Notes under the pieces: generated by a model
Databases searched by the model: none
What the model was told of the DNA's origin: nothing
The model's input: the letters and a program-made list of their open reading frames with translations, nothing else
Translations under genes and position numbers: made by a program
Assembly: GCF_000524195.1 (NCBI RefSeq)
Contig: NW_020170507.1
Location: 21,978 to 85,977 of the forward strand
From: Echinococcus granulosus
Taxonomy: Eukaryota; Platyhelminthes; Cestoda; Cyclophyllidea; Taeniidae
Length of the DNA stretch: 64,000 bases
Direction: 5' to 3'
In this document: positions 1 to 14,100 of the stretch, one piece after another
How the letters are laid out: every line of letters begins with the position of its first letter
Numbering within the stretch: the stretch's first letter is position 1

Positions 1-2236
1 TGCATTGTGACGTTCGACAGCGTGATGAGATTGAGCCACGCAGGGATAGTGAATCTAGGTTCCATAGTAGCTCCATTTCGCATAATCCAACTGAATGAGT
101 GCAGTGCGTACGTTGGTCATTCTTCCTGCACCTCTGTTGCAGCGCTGTTCGGTTTCCACTTGCCTTATCGTGGAATTTTGCAGTGATATACTTGCTAACA
201 TCGATGTAACCTAGGTCAACGATTAGGTCGTCATTTGGGCTCAAGTTGTCAATCATTCTACTCTTTTTGGTAGTTTTCGAAATGACAGCCGAACTGCTGA
301 TTGGGTTAGAACACTGGTATTAGGAATCTGGTGTTATGCTATTTACAACCGTAGTTAGATTCGTTCTGCTTCTCCCAAAGCGAATTATGCTTGATACTGA
401 GCGTGCGTCTGGGGTGTGGGCGTTAACGATAGCAGTTGTTTTAGGTGAAGTCTGATTCTTGTGCTGGAGTTTCAGTTCATGGATTACCTCTAGATCCGAA
501 AGTTGGCTTATGAAAAATTATGCACGGGAGTAGAGGTCAGGACCATTTGGTGGTCACGGGTTAATCGTTTATCTACTGTCAGGTATCGGCTATACGGTCG
601 TCCCTACTCTGCCAAGTTTGGCTGTTGCTGTTTCGCCTGGTATGTTAATGGCTGCAAGTGCTGTGACGGATTTTCGTGTGGTGATGGGGGTTCCGTCAGT
701 TCTCGGATTTTTTGAATACAAGGTGTGCTGTATTTCTGGAACCTCTTAGGTGAATCCCGGTTAGGAGTCTTCATTTAACAACTAGGTGTCTGTCACGCTG
801 CATCTACGGTCTTGCGTTTAGAAAAACAGGTTTAGGATTCATCAGTCTAGCGTTTACTAGCGTGGTTTCGTCTCCTTGCAACAGCTATTACGGATTCCAT
901 GGGGCAGGTTCGAATTTAGCGTGGGTAGTTATATTTGCGAGGGTTTGTTTAGCATTTTAAGAATGTAAGACACTCTGATTATCCTGTACCTAATCAGGGA
1001 CATGTGTTAGGGGCTTTGCACCTTGATACCGGGGTTGTAAGCATAAGTTATTTTGGTGCTAAATTTTGACCGGTATGCCACTTTCATTTGCAAAAAAAAA
1101 TTGACCACCAAAGCTCGGGGGTGAACCTTAAGTCGTGGATAAAAGTAACTGGGCGAGGCATTGAATTTTTCGCTGGAGGGTTAAAATTTACTAGAATGTT
1201 TGCACACTCAAGTTCATTAGGGTTGACGTTAGTCTCCACAAATGTATTTCCTGCTCGCATCTCTTTCGCAAGTCCGTTTGCCGTCTTTCCAATTTGTAGC
1301 CGATTCTTATCATTAAACAGCACTATGAAAACGTGCATTTAGCGATGGTTAATGTTTTCACTTTTATTTAGTGCTGTCAATTCTGCGAATCTATAGTTGA
1401 AACCGCAATTAAGTCGCCTCTCTAAAACCTCTAATCTGGGACGTTATTCGCTTTGTGAATGCATTCTTGAAAGGGCGTTTGGCGGATAACCAGGTGTTCA
1501 TTAAGTAGTGCAGACCAATCTGTTAGCTACTAGGAGAGTAGGTTGGAATCCAGAAAGGGTAAAAGCAGTGCGGTCTTCAATCCATCCATCAATAGTACCA
1601 GCAGTGGACGTTGGAGCCACGAGGCAAACGATCATTTCCAATGTCGATTTAATTGTAGTTATGATGTAATTCGAATTGCGGCAAAGTCTGTATTGGTGGG
1701 GTGCCTAGGTCAGGTCGCATTGGAAGCGATAGGACTGACCACGAGGCGAAGTGATCCTATCAAGGGGAGTTGCGGCTGCGGCGATCTTTCGCACGTCTAC
1801 TGATGGAAACACTCGCAAGATAAAACTTATAGGCGCTCCACGTCAGCAATGTGAATGGAGCTGGTTCAAGTACCCACTACCGAGTAGTTAAACCACCTTC
1901 TAATCTTTAGAATTATCAGCTTGTAGATATCCGAAGTGTGGCGCTCGGGTCTAGTTTGAGGTTATGGTAAGCCGTATTACTAGCAGATAAAGGAGTGAAG
2001 GCTCTAGACACTGTTAAGGCCATGCCATAGAAAGTTAGAACCACGGAGACTGGTTGTGCTCCGCATTTACATGGTCATTAGAGCAAGAATCGAGTTGCTG
2101 TAGAAGCCAGTCGGCAGCATTTTAAGGAGTAGAATGGCCGTTAAAAAGCGGGGTATTCAAACTAGTTCCTGTATAATTTTGCGACGGGATTTCCGGTTTA
2201 CTAATTTATGTTCTGACGCATGGCTTCGTACTTGCA
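1..2236. other. No gene recognised
   Basis: I see no protein domain, RNA gene or element in this stretch. The plus strand carries more T than A, as in the introns of plus-strand genes further on, so it could be intron or 5' flank of a plus-strand transcript. Short open frames occur on both strands (for example 1084-1338 minus and 1543-1803 plus) but none resembles a known family or has convincing splice sites. Confidence 0.5.
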
Positions 2237-2428
2237 TGTAGCGTATTGAGACTCCCTGAAGAAGAAAGAAGACAAAATACTCGGGCAGAATAGATATCCA
2301 GCGCAGAGATGTGTGGGCTATTGGCATAGCCCGAAGGCTGGCCCACCCAGCAGGGTACAAGAGAGCTAATTCAAAGTACAAAAGTCGCGCCTCACCAGTA
2401 CCGAGGGATAAACCACTGTCGTATTACA
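2237..2428 (-). mobile_element. Solo LTR of a TRIM-like element, with target duplication
   Basis: This 192-bp unit reads on the minus strand from TGTAATACGACAGTGG to a CGCTACA end, so it has the TG...CA termini of a long terminal repeat. It is flanked by a perfect 4-bp direct repeat, TGCA at 2233-2236 and at 2429-2432, as expected of a target-site duplication left by integrase. It aligns along its whole length with the units at 29202-29399 and 59437-59632. It contains a donor-like CTGGTGAGGCG and a pyrimidine-rich tract ending in CAG near its 3' end. There is no internal region or second repeat beside it, so it is a solo LTR. The family resembles ta-TRIM of taeniid tapeworms; that assignment is inferred without a sequence comparison. 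Confidence 0.85.
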
Positions 2429-5130
2429 TGCAAGCCTGATAATGTCTTCAGGTGTAACTTTGGAATTCAAATGTAAGGTGTGTCCAACATTAGTTGCCTT
2501 AAGTAAAAAAGACCCTAGTGTTATGGGTAAATGCCGCAAATATCCCCAGATATTCATGAGAAATTTCGAGGTGCATCTCCACTGTTATGTCGGTTTAAGA
2601 TTCGTAACCATCGAGCAATTGAAATTTAAAATAACACTTATATGCTCTTAAGCTTGTGCAGATTAATTTTAAGGAACAAAAAAATATAGGTTTGTCTCGT
2701 TTTTAAAGCGAATTTTTGATTAAATGTTGGTGTGCCGCGCGTTTTACGAGGTACTGCGGTTAGGTCGGGTGCCGGCTCGGGTGCATGTTTGTTTCTCTGT
2801 AACATTATTTAATTGTTTAATTATGCCCTGTAACCTCCTTGATTCTTTTGCTATAGGTAAATCCGCGTCATTGAACCCCAGGCAATGGGTTTTGATAATA
2901 TCAACTACTCGCACCCTAGAACTTGCGGTCAGGGAAGTCGCTGTTGTCGCGTTTGCTCCAACAGACACGGTGTCATCCGGAAATATGGTCTGAATATGTG
3001 CCGTCAATGCCTCCGGCAATATTGTGCACTCATTGGCTTCAAAAAGCTTGACTAAATAGGTATTTTGCAAGACTAGTTCCCCTGCCTGAATTTTTCCTTT
3101 TTCGCAAAAGTGAGCGCTTAAGTTCTCTCGACAACTTCTTGGCTCTTTTGTCATGCCGGTAGAGCTCTTGCTACGTGCCCTTTATCTTGCACTTTTACAT
3201 GGTGTCCGCCTACAACTACACAATCATAATTAATATAATCTAGTTTCTGGCCTTCTAACGTTACACAGGATTTTCTTGCGGCTGGCTGCTTCACCTACAT
3301 CACTGCTACTCTACTTTGCGCCTGTTAATTAAATGTTCTAGTTGATCGTTCCACGCTTCTATTCACTCCCCAAACTGATGTGTCGTATCGCCCCCATCAG
3401 TTATAGCGCCTCTAATTGACCACTGTAAGGGCAGCGGATGATAATAATATATTGGTTGTGTTGACCGCTATCCTGATAGTTTCTTATATCCATGGCACTG
3501 CTTATTGGTGTGCTATTAGGTCTTCTGGTTTGTGCGCATTAACCACCTTGCTTTGTTTAATTGTTAAATTGAAACAGCAGCCCAGACGCTGTGTTCATCC
3601 GTAGAGGGGTCAAATTCTAGACAGCTTGTTGTTTCATAGTGATTCTGTATTAGGGTTAGTCTCAGAGACAGGGAAAAGGAATCGATTAATTAGTGGTTAT
3701 TGGAGGGTTCCGAGGGGGGGGGGGGTGGACGGCACCATGTGCCATCCTATTTTGCTGGCTCTGAGTCTTTGGTTGCGCTTGACCTTTGGGCCATCAGTCG
3801 GTGTAGATGAACCCAAGCATATTGTGTGTCTATTCGTCGTATGTTTTGGGACACACCTGAAACCTCTCTGGCCTTCTGTATTCCGGCAATGTTTACTCAT
3901 TTTATTACTGTGGAAGACTCAGGTGCTGCACTGCAACAAAGTTATTACAGAGCATTTGGTGGCATTAAAGTCAGAACCCTCACGTGATATGCTGCAGTGA
4001 CAACTTATTTTGTTGTCTAGTTTTGCCGTTTGAAGTAATTCTAGCCACAGACTACTAGGCGTAAGTACTCTCAGGTTGCATTGCTGTGGTAATTCTGTAA
4101 CGTCCTCTGGAGATGCCATTCAGTTTTCCAACCCCCCCTATAATGTTCTCATGCAACACTTAGGTTGTTTTAATATACCTTTCAGGGAGGAGGCAAGCAG
4201 GAAATTCGAATCTTGTGACTGGATCGTCCTCTCCCGTACCTAGTTACTCCAGCTCCCCTCCTTGAACAATGTTTTTTCCCTCTCCATCTTGTCAACTTTA
4301 ATAAATGTCCAAAGCGAATCAACCGGGCTTGTCTAAGAACGCTAGGAATAGGGAAGCGAAGACCGATGAGTCTCGCTCCACACTCAAAAGAGGACGGGTA
4401 ATGTGTTCAAAATGCCGAGTGTCAGATACGTGTTACAAGCAATGCTGTCCTTCCCCCCGATTACCTGATGCATTTGTGCATGCAACCGATGTTTTTAAGT
4501 TAGATTATTCTTTGTCTATGGCTATATCACAAAACGTCTCTGATCGCTGAAGTGCTAGAGTACACTCAAATAAGCTTTGATCTTTCGCTTAAAGTAAGGA
4601 TATTAAATAGTGATGGCAATGTACTGCAAATCTGCTCGTTGTATTTAGCAAGCAGATCTCATTTATGATCTTTTGCAATTAAATTCTAGCGAAGATGTTT
4701 TGGCTATACACCTGGTTGACTTATTATAGTCCATTAATTCGTTTTCTTTAATGCCATGTTTGTCTCAACTCAGAAGACTGCGTTTCTGATTGAGGCGCGT
4801 TGGTCAAATGGGCTGGGAGTCGGTGAGGGTGGTAATGGCGGTTCTGGTCGCCTCAATTTGGTTACGTGATATGAATATGGGCACATTGGTTTTTATAGTC
4901 CTATTTTTACTATTCTCTATTTGCGCTGAATTGCAGCTTTCTTATAAGTGGGACCAGTCCCAATGCTTCATTTGTTGCATGAAACAATGTAACTCGTAGG
5001 ACTTCCCAATATTTGTTCAAAATTTCTCACTTTTTCGTCTAAATTAGGAAGGGTACTTATCCCTTGGTTTGTAGTTTGCTCAGCTCTCGCTCTACTTCGT
5101 CTCATTGTTGATTGATAGTCCTTATTTTGT
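2429..5130. other. Upstream flank of MCM4, no gene recognised
   Basis: I see no recognisable gene here. A 136-codon minus-strand open frame (2744-3154) and an 82-codon plus-strand frame (4305-4550) start with ATG but match nothing I know. The plus strand remains T-rich up to the MCM4 start. A 12-base G run lies at 3714-3725. Confidence 0.45.
3714..3725 (+). repeat. Poly-G run of 12
   Basis: Twelve consecutive G residues lie on the plus strand. This is the longest homopurine G run I noticed in the window, and it is a likely site of sequencing or polymerase slippage. No function is implied. Confidence 0.8.
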
Positions 5131-5154
5131 TTTCTTTATTGCTTTGTCTTTCAG
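5131..5154 (+). promoter_or_regulatory. 3' splice acceptor just upstream of the MCM4 start codon
   Basis: A long pyrimidine tract ends in TTTCAG at 5154, only 30 nt before the MCM4 ATG at 5185. It closes either a 5'-UTR intron or, since tapeworms use spliced-leader trans-splicing, a trans-splice acceptor. The sequence alone cannot tell these apart. Confidence 0.55.
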
Positions 5155-5184
5155 TGACTTATTAAGGGCCTTGAGAGACTAATA

Positions 5185-8100
5185 ATGTCAAGTACGAGTT
5201 CTCGTTCAACACGAAGCCGTCGTGGTGGCGGTGCCCCACTGCAGCCATCCGTCGAACCCATGTCTGCCGACCTCTTTACAACTGGCACTCCCCAACTTGA
5301 CGCTGAAGTGAGTGAGGCTCCAGGTACTGCTTCTTCCAGCTCTCAGAGAAGGGGCGTTGTGGATGAACAGTCGGATGCAGTGAGTTTGAGCCTAACTTCT
5401 CACTCTCCATGACATTCGTAAAGCATTGCCAGTCCTTTTATCACGCATTCTTTTCAAGGACCTCCGCTCCGGTCTACGAACCTCCGAAATTGATCCTGGC
5501 AGTCCACTCTCCTACAGTGATATGTCCAGCATGCCGGGTAGTCATGCTGGTGATGCGGTAAGCTCAATGCGACCCGGGGTCAATGAGGGCGGCACACCAA
5601 GATCTCACTTTGCTGCCTCCGGGCCAATCGGACACACTGTAGATACCGAGATTGGGTCTTCTGCTGAACCTGGTGCTCAGGCAGGTTTTTGCTCATTGTA
5701 GTTTGTACATACAACACTTTTGAACCGATCCAACATTGCTATTTCGCCGAGCAGACTGTAATCTGGGGCACCAACGTGAACATAGCGAAAGTAATGGAAC
5801 AGTTTAAACGATTTCTTCTCAATTACACTCTCCGCGAGCTTCAAGGTCAGTCGGGTCTGACCACTGGAGTGCCGTTAGATCCGAATCGACCGCTTTACTT
5901 GCAAAGAATGGAGGATATGGCAGTGTCAGGCGCCACCACTCTCGATATTGACTGTCAACACCTACGGGAGGTACAACCCGAGCTCTACAACCAACTTATC
6001 ACTTTTCCAAAAGAGGTCATTCCTGCTTGCGACGCCTCCCTTCATGCTCTCTTTCTAGATCGTTTCCGAGATGCCAGACCGGAGAGACCTTTGCAGGTAA
6101 ATGCTGGTCGGTGTCCCTTAGAGTTCTCCAGATTTAAGATATATAGCGTTTTCTATTTACCCATGCAGACCCGCCCATTTAACAGCGGAAAGTTGCGTTC
6201 TCTTCGTGAGCTAAATCCGGAAGATTTAGATCAACTCGTATCGATAACAGGTCTCGCCATTCGCCTCTCCAACCTCATTCCCGAGATGATGCGAGCGGAA
6301 TTCAAGTGCGCAGTTTGTGGTGCCATGACAAGCGTTGTGTGTGAGCGTGGGCGGGTGGAAGAGCCCTCGGCTTGTGCTCGCTGCCATGCCGCGCATACAG
6401 CACAACTGCAGCACAATAGGTGCCTCTTCGTGGACAAGCAGCTCATCAAACTTCAGGTCGGCTTTGCTGGTTGCATTTACGGTCTTGCTACCAGCTGTAT
6501 ATGAGTAGCAAGTTTTTTGTCATCGTAGGAGGCTCCTGAAGACATGCCAGCTAGTCAGACGCCGCATACTGTTGCGCTGTACGCTCACGAGGATCTCGTA
6601 GACAAACTGAAGCCTGGTGATCGGGTTTGCGTGACGGGAATCTATAGAGCTGTACCTCTCAAATTGTCCAGTCGTATAAGAACTTTGAAGGCCATCCACA
6701 AGACCTACATCGATGTGCTGCACTTCAAGTATGCTGACTTTTGTACGAGTCCTATAATGACTGCAGACTATGTAGGGTCTTTGCCAGGACCTGCCTTTGT
6801 ATATCGTTATTTACTAGAATCGAACGTCTGTGCAGGTTTGTGACGGGTGTGTAACCCGTTGTTTCAGCAATCAAGCAGTCGAACAGAGCTATTATCTAGT
6901 ACTTTCATCTTCGCGCGGCCCGTATTTTTGGGAATTGGTGCACCCATAATTGTTGTGTAAACATATTCCTCTGCTCAGAATTGCAAATTACTTGGCCCGA
7001 TTAAGAGCCAGTATCCATTTCAGTTCAAATGCTCTAACCTACATTGTTACCGTTCTATTTTTAGGTTGTGCTGTTAAGTTTCCCTTGTTAAAGGTAAAAC
7101 CCATCCTCATATTATGAAATAAATAAACTCCCAAGTTTTGCTGCCAGAACTTCTGCCTTTATTTCACCTGTAAGTTACTTCGGTACCCTCTACTACTGGA
7201 TGTGCTTGTCGCTATCCTTACGTAGTAGTCAGTAGATTCACTAGTTTTTTTTTTCATTCAAAGTACGGTTTAAACGTACTACCATCATTCATTACTTCGC
7301 GAAAGAATAAACGTCTTCCAGGTTATCCGGGCAGAAACAACGCTAGTTCAAGGATAGGCCTCTTGTAATGGTGTGGAAGAAATGGAAGCTAGAAGCGTGG
7401 AAATTTTAAGTTTTCGGTAGCATTCACGAGACGTTTCACCTTTGAGTGCTTCAACTTTACTTCCAGGAAGGAGTTGTCAAGACGCCTTTTCGTCGACGAT
7501 GAGGAGGATGAAAACGAGGTGGCAAGATTTGGGGAGATGACCGCATCAAACGTGATGCGTCACCTCAGTGAGGAGCGCATTACGCAGATCATCGCTCTTT
7601 CAAAGAAACCCGACCTCTACGAACGGCTCTCTGCTGCCATTGCACCCAGCATCTACGAAAACGAGGACGTGAAAAAGGGCATTCTCCTGCAGGTGAATAG
7701 TTTTTTACACTGAAATTATCGGGGTGATCGTCCCCCTCGAGTGTTGAATTAAACATTGTTCTCATCATCTTTTTAGTGAATGTTTGTTTGTTTTTCAGCA
7801 AAACTTGCGAGTCGAGTCAGCATACGGCAGTGTTTATTGTGTGAAGGCGAAGAAAAATTTTTTTACTAAAATGTGTAACGCAATTTGTCGAAGTTTTTTT
7901 TCAATTTAAACCAGTTTGTGCTATTTTTGAGGGACCGATTTTACCTTTAACAGAGTTGAGAGACAATTGTCATTAGCGCCTACCAGCACAGGCTTGCTGC
8001 TCATTCTACGTTACAGAACACTATTCCTTAAAGCAGACAACCCAACTACATTCACGTCTGTTTCATCTCGCTTTTATTTTTCGATTGTTTTCGCATGAGA

Positions 8101-11100
8101 TCATGTGATTGTCTAATGCTAATGCCGAGAAAGTGTGATAGTCATTTATCTCTGATCCTGGCTAAAGCCCAAATCTTTTCATGTGTAAGTTTTTCAGTAG
8201 TGTCAGGTCTTTCACCTTGTAAGACTGGTAAGCCCGGGCGGCTTCTGAAAATGAAGCCTTTCTTGCGCATTTCCAAGTTGCATCAGGTAAATGGATTTGA
8301 GCCGTAATTACTCGACTTCCTGCTGTCCCTCGCATTCAGAGCGGACGCAGTTTTCAGGCTGCAGAGTAGTGGCTGGATCGTTCGAGGGAACAGCTGACTA
8401 ATGCAGGGCTTGCTTAGTGTACGGTGGAATCCAAACGCCATTTCTCATCAGAAGTCCTCCAGCTATCAAAGTGCAGCGCATCCTTATGAGGTGAATGAAA
8501 TGGACAAGTTGGTGGTATTTTGAGCTTATTATCACCCATTAATGCGCTAGTTGTAGTACTTGTTTGTCCTGCTTCCGCCGCAGCTTTCCTTGTGTTAGTC
8601 TCAATTTAACGCGTCATCAGGACTACTCTTCCTCGGGCGTGATGTATCAGTCTTTGCATGATTCAATACCAGAATCAAATTCCCTAAACCCTTTCTGGGA
8701 GTACTTTCTGCTACTACACTTCTTCAAATCCTGTGCAGCTCTAGCGTCGAGTCTAAATTCGTAAAGCAGACAAGCTTTAAGCACGTCAGATTCATACGAC
8801 ACTTTATGGCCGTTGAGAGTAATGGGACAATAATGAGTACCCATAGGTTGGCCTATAACCCGGTCCTACATTACATGTTGACAGTTTTGTGCACTTTTGG
8901 TGCCCACAAGTTGCAAAATATTGTTGCAGCTACCAACACCGAAAACCACACGAACGTTTTTAATCACCTTATGGCGTTCAGGTTTGTAGCTGCTTCTAGA
9001 GGAAAATAAAGTGTTGATGAGATTTTCAAAGGTTTTTTTTTCAGATCACTCCCTCTAAATTGCAACTACCTTTGGCTTCCGTTTTGGAATTTGATGTCTG
9101 TTTCATTTATCCTTTACCTTCTCCATTATACTTCTAGTGGAACATTTTTTCGATATTGAGCTTACGAAGCTCTTAAGTCCTGTATAGCGAGGTGCAGCAT
9201 CGCAGTTGTTGCCTGGCATCTTAACTGCTGCTTCTGAGATTGTTTCTTTTTCAGCTTTTTGGTGGTACGAGAAAGGACTTTGCGTCGAAGGGTCGTGGCA
9301 ACTTCCGATCGGAGATTAACATCCTCCTATGTGGAGATCCCGGCACTTCAAAATCTCAGCTGCTGCAGTACGTCTACAGCATCTCTCCACGCGGTCAGTA
9401 CACTTCGGGGAAAGGCAGCTCGGCTGTTGGTCTAACCGCTTATGTTACCAAGGATCTTGAGACGGGACAGCTCTCATTGCAGACTGGTGCTTTGGGTGAG
9501 TTTCGTGGGATTCTGAGTTATCACTGAATTTCTTAAATGAGGCCGATTTCCTTGATATGTTAGATGGAGTGCTCTTAATCCGTCTTTATATCTATCCCAT
9601 TTTTCCTCCTACATCCCAATCTGGCCTTTGGTTATAATCTGACTGACTATTCTTCTCCTATTCAACGAGAGGGAGATATTTCTCCCTTCACGGTATGGTA
9701 TATTTGATACATCAAATTTGTAAGTTTCAGTTTTGTGTACGTATGAGATTTGCGAAATTTTTTTATCTGGTTATTTTAAAATATACAATTGTTCCAATTG
9801 TTCCAATTTTACCTGTCGTTGTATCACTCGTATATTTTCACTGTAGAACATCCCCCTTGTACTTTCACTTTCATTAGGGATGCAAATGATTTGTGGAGGG
9901 TTTTGTCTTTTGCCTATTTGGATACGCGCAAATATTCCACGGAGCCTTGATCTCTGCAGCGTTCTTCAAAGAACTTGTTACCACATTTCTACCAGCTCGC
10001 TCACTCCATCTTTTCTTGAGGTCACTACTGAGCTCTGGGCCTTGATGACTCAGCTGGGCTCGTCACCATTACTTTCTCTCGCGTGTCCCCATACGTGCGC
10101 TGTGCATGTGGATATTTGTCCCTTCCCCTTCATCCCCGGCACTTTCTCTACGGGTCTAAGTCGCCATTTTGAATTACCGGCTCTCTGTCATCCTTGAATG
10201 AGGAGCGATCAAAGGTCATTTTTTTGTGGTGCTTTGGCTCCTTACGCTACCAAATAGATAAGGATATCTATGTCTTCTGAATGTGAAAAAATTGTCAGTA
10301 TGTCAACTAAAGGTTTTGACCTATTAATTCCTTCTTCTCCTGTACTTTAAAGATTTACACCGAGGTGTAACAGTAAGGTTGGGTTTCGTGGCTTGTCTAC
10401 AGCTTGACGAGTTTTTTATGCGTCCACGTAATAGAATTATCTGTTAAACTTTCAATTTGGCAAATGCCGTTGTGTCATGTTCCTTTTTTACGCGCGACGA
10501 ACTCATCCCTTATTAAAATTAAAGGAATGCCTTAATTTTATCTCATTTTACACTTCTGACAGGCTTCATTATTAAACAGGCGAACCAGTTTTAATTGGCC
10601 AATTGCGTGCGACATGCACCTTGGGGGATTTCAACACAATAAATGTCATTGCTTCGTTTTGCGTAATTGGAGCTTATCTACGTCCTTGCTGACTTGTGAC
10701 GTTCCGCGCATCATTTGATGAATCCACTATTCTTTCGGGGCGTTGCATTACATCAGCCACAGTTTCTGTCTAGTAACTGTTCACTAAACGTTGGTTTTAG
10801 TAGCAAGTTATCTGTCTTTTATTTCAAAGGGACGCTATTTTAAGTTCTATCACGTCTATTTCATTCGATTCAGAAGTTCTTATTCCGCTGTATATAAAAT
10901 AACTGTCCTTTTTATGTTTGATCAATCTAGAATATTTTTTTCTGCCTTCTCGGTGTGTGTTACAATACATGTACATGCTTAGGCATGTTCCCTCGAATGT
11001 CCTGCTTTATCTGTGGCTCAACTGCGTTTTTAGATTAATTTACATAGGTCTTCCTGTCATTTTTGCCGGTCATAATGGTAGCTTAACCTCACCCGCTTTT

Positions 11101-14100
11101 ACTATCTAGCTCTCGCCGACAATGGGACTTGTTGCATCGACGAGTTCGACAAGATGACTGACTCCACTCGTTCTGTTCTGCACGAGGTGATGGAACAGCA
11201 AACTCTAAGTATTGCAAAGGCTGGGATCCTCTGCCAATTGAATGCTCGTACCGCCATTCTAGCTGCTGCTAATCCCGTCGGCTCTAAGTGGGATCCCTCC
11301 AAAACCATTATCGATAATATCCAGGTTGGTGCAATTCTACTTTTTTCTTCATGATAGTGATGAGCTACATAATAGTAGCAACGAAAATAGCCACTGAATA
11401 GGAATGCTTTGCTGTGTGAATTTTTCCGTTGTGTTGTGGGTACTGGTCAATCACCTCTGTGTGTGCGCAGAGATGGAAAGGCGTTAATTAGTTAAATCAC
11501 GCGTTATCTTTACTTGAGTAATCCCACAGAGGTTCGGCACATGCACTGTCCAGAATCTGACACATTTCTGTAACATTGAGGGTGTGTGTGTGTGTGTGTG
11601 TGTGCCTATCCAGTCTCACCTCTCTCGTCCATCGATTGTCGGCCAGCAGGTCTGTTCGTTTCCCTCCTTTCATCCAGACATTAGTATTAGCCTCATTCTC
11701 CTCTCTCGGAAGTCTGATTTGTGAAGATCTGGTTCTCATTTCGATCAAGATTCTCTAGAATTCAATTTTGGTTTTGTTTTGATTGTCTTGATCTGCTCTA
11801 AACATGCATACACAGAAAGTAAAACCCGAGGTAGATAAACTGATAAACGAAAATTTTTCTCACACTAACAATTAGGAAGAAAAGTACCTCGTTCGTCGTA
11901 GTCAGCTGTTTTCTGAAAAAGCATTTTCTTGGCTCCTGGTGTTGAGATTTGTCAGTTAAAGTGTTGCATTTTCTAATGGATCCTTTGAATATTTCCTTTT
12001 TTAACGGGAAGCAAAAAAGGCAATGCCAATAAAGGATTGGGTTCATCACTAGCTGTAGCAGTCGAAAACGAATGTATTGGCAGGCGCGGTGTACCATAAC
12101 CAACCTCACTAATCGTCGTCCTACTCTGTTGCTATTAATACAGCTGCCGCACACGCTTCTCTCCCGCTTCGACCTCATTTTCCTCATCCTTGACCCGCAA
12201 AATGAGGTCTATGATGCGCGTCTGGCTCGTCATCTCGTGGGTCTCTACTACAAGGGCACGGCCAATGATCGCTCGCGACGCAGTGCTACCATGACCACCC
12301 TCATGGATCTGGATGAGGATGATCCCGTCTACCATGGCGACTCGGCTGCCATGTTGCGTGACTATATTGCTTATGCTAAGGTGAGTCCAACCCGTCTGTT
12401 GTTTGATGACTTGCAGTTTTCCTAACCACACCTATGGGACTTCAGCACTGACTTCCAATGCTTGTAGGGGTTGCACTGCGGATTAACGTGAAATAGTAAT
12501 TTCCGTCTGTTATTTTTTGCCATGTAGATTGCGAACTTGATCTTCGAAATTCAGATTTGCTTGCATTCATTTTGCTTCAGGCCATGTACCATCCAAAATT
12601 GAGCGAAGAGGCCAGTGAATATTTGGTCCGTGAATATGTCGAAATGCGCAAGCTTGGTGCCAACCGTGGACAAGTAAGTTGTAGTTCTTCTAATCCACTA
12701 CATCTTAGGGTTGAGTAATTTGCGTCATTAAGTGCGATATGCATGACCCCTATTCAAGTGTTTATTTCATCTTGTCTTGAGAAAAGTTGCTGCATAGTTC
12801 ATTAAAATACACACCTAAGTATCTGAGAATCTCGGCGGGTAGGAGGCAGGTATCCGCGAGTTGTTTGGTTGTATGCCAACTTGAGACCATTAAACACCTT
12901 GATACATTCTTTAAATCCCGATCAATATCCCTACACCGTCCAATTTTATCCTCTAAACGCGTGTATTACGAGAACCTGTTTGCGTTACGTCTTCATGCTA
13001 CGACAGCAAAGAACCACAGGCTCTGAAGCGAGAGAGTTCTACTCTGATCCCTAATTGTTTATTTTGTGCAGTTAAGTCGGTTCTCCTAATCACTTTATTT
13101 CCCCTTCCGAGTTTCTGAAATACTTTTTTGATTTTAGGCTTTTTATCTCAGTCAGTAGTGTCGGTTCGCGCTTAGTTCTTAATGGTTATATCAATCGTTT
13201 ACACCGTAACAGCTTTCGTTTCATCATCATCATCATTCGCCTTCATCCCTCACTTGATTTCACCAGTTGGCTAAATTTTTGCACAGCTGTATTGGTTTCG
13301 CAGCGAAATTCATAGTTGAAAATAGTAGCTTTTACTGATTTCTCGATGCTTTTATATTTCCTTCGATTTGATAGATCATATCGCCTCAGAAGCACTCTGA
13401 CTGGGCGAGATCCTATATGTACTTACGAAGCCATTTCTGTTGCGGATATTCCCACTTTATTATCATTTTCTGTTGCTTCGATGAGCATTTTACAGATCAG
13501 TTCCACATTGTATCAATCTTTCATTGTATTTTACCTCCATCACTGTTATCATTACCCTCTAGATCTCGGCATATCCACGTCAGCTGGAGTCTTTAATCCG
13601 TCTAGCCGAGGCGCACGCTCGAATGCGTTTGTCGCATTTCGTCAACGCCGACGACTGTCGTGAAGCCCGACGCCTGCAGCGCGAGGCTATCAAGCAGGCT
13701 GCTATTGATCCGGTTACTGGGACCATCGATATTAACATTCTTACCACTGGTGAGCCTTTGTCTCCTATCTCCATTGTGGTCAATTGTGAAGTTATTTTGA
13801 CCTTGCTCACTATCACAGACGTTGTTGGTGATGGTGGAATTATGTGGTCATTACCATTCCTGCCTGCAAAAGTTTTGGCAACCACATCGGTTAGTGCAAA
13901 CGATATCATAGTATTGCAGTCGAGTATTGGTGACCCAGTAAGTGCGATTCAACGCAGTCTACTCTAGAGGATTGGCAGTACACAACGGCTGCAATCAAGT
14001 TTTTGGCTATTTGATATTTTGGATGTTCAGGTTTTTGGATCCTGTGGAATTACCAATAATTGTCAACATCTATTTGGCATTGGTGTTCAAACGAACACTG

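Noticed and set aside
905..917. GGTTCGAAT resembling a tRNA T-arm
   Set aside because: No matching anticodon arm, acceptor stem or box A could be aligned around it.
1084..1338. 84-codon minus-strand frame with ATG
   Set aside because: It overlaps an equally long plus-strand frame and has no known similarity; likely chance.
2744..3154. 136-codon minus-strand open frame starting with ATG
   Set aside because: It has no recognisable domain, no splice context, and overlaps another open frame on the plus strand. Strand bias here favours plus-strand transcription. It could still be real, but I cannot support it.
4305..4550. 82-codon plus-strand frame with several Cys (CSKCRVSDTCYKQCC)
   Set aside because: The cysteines suggested a small zinc-binding peptide, but spacing matches no family I know and nothing else supports a gene.
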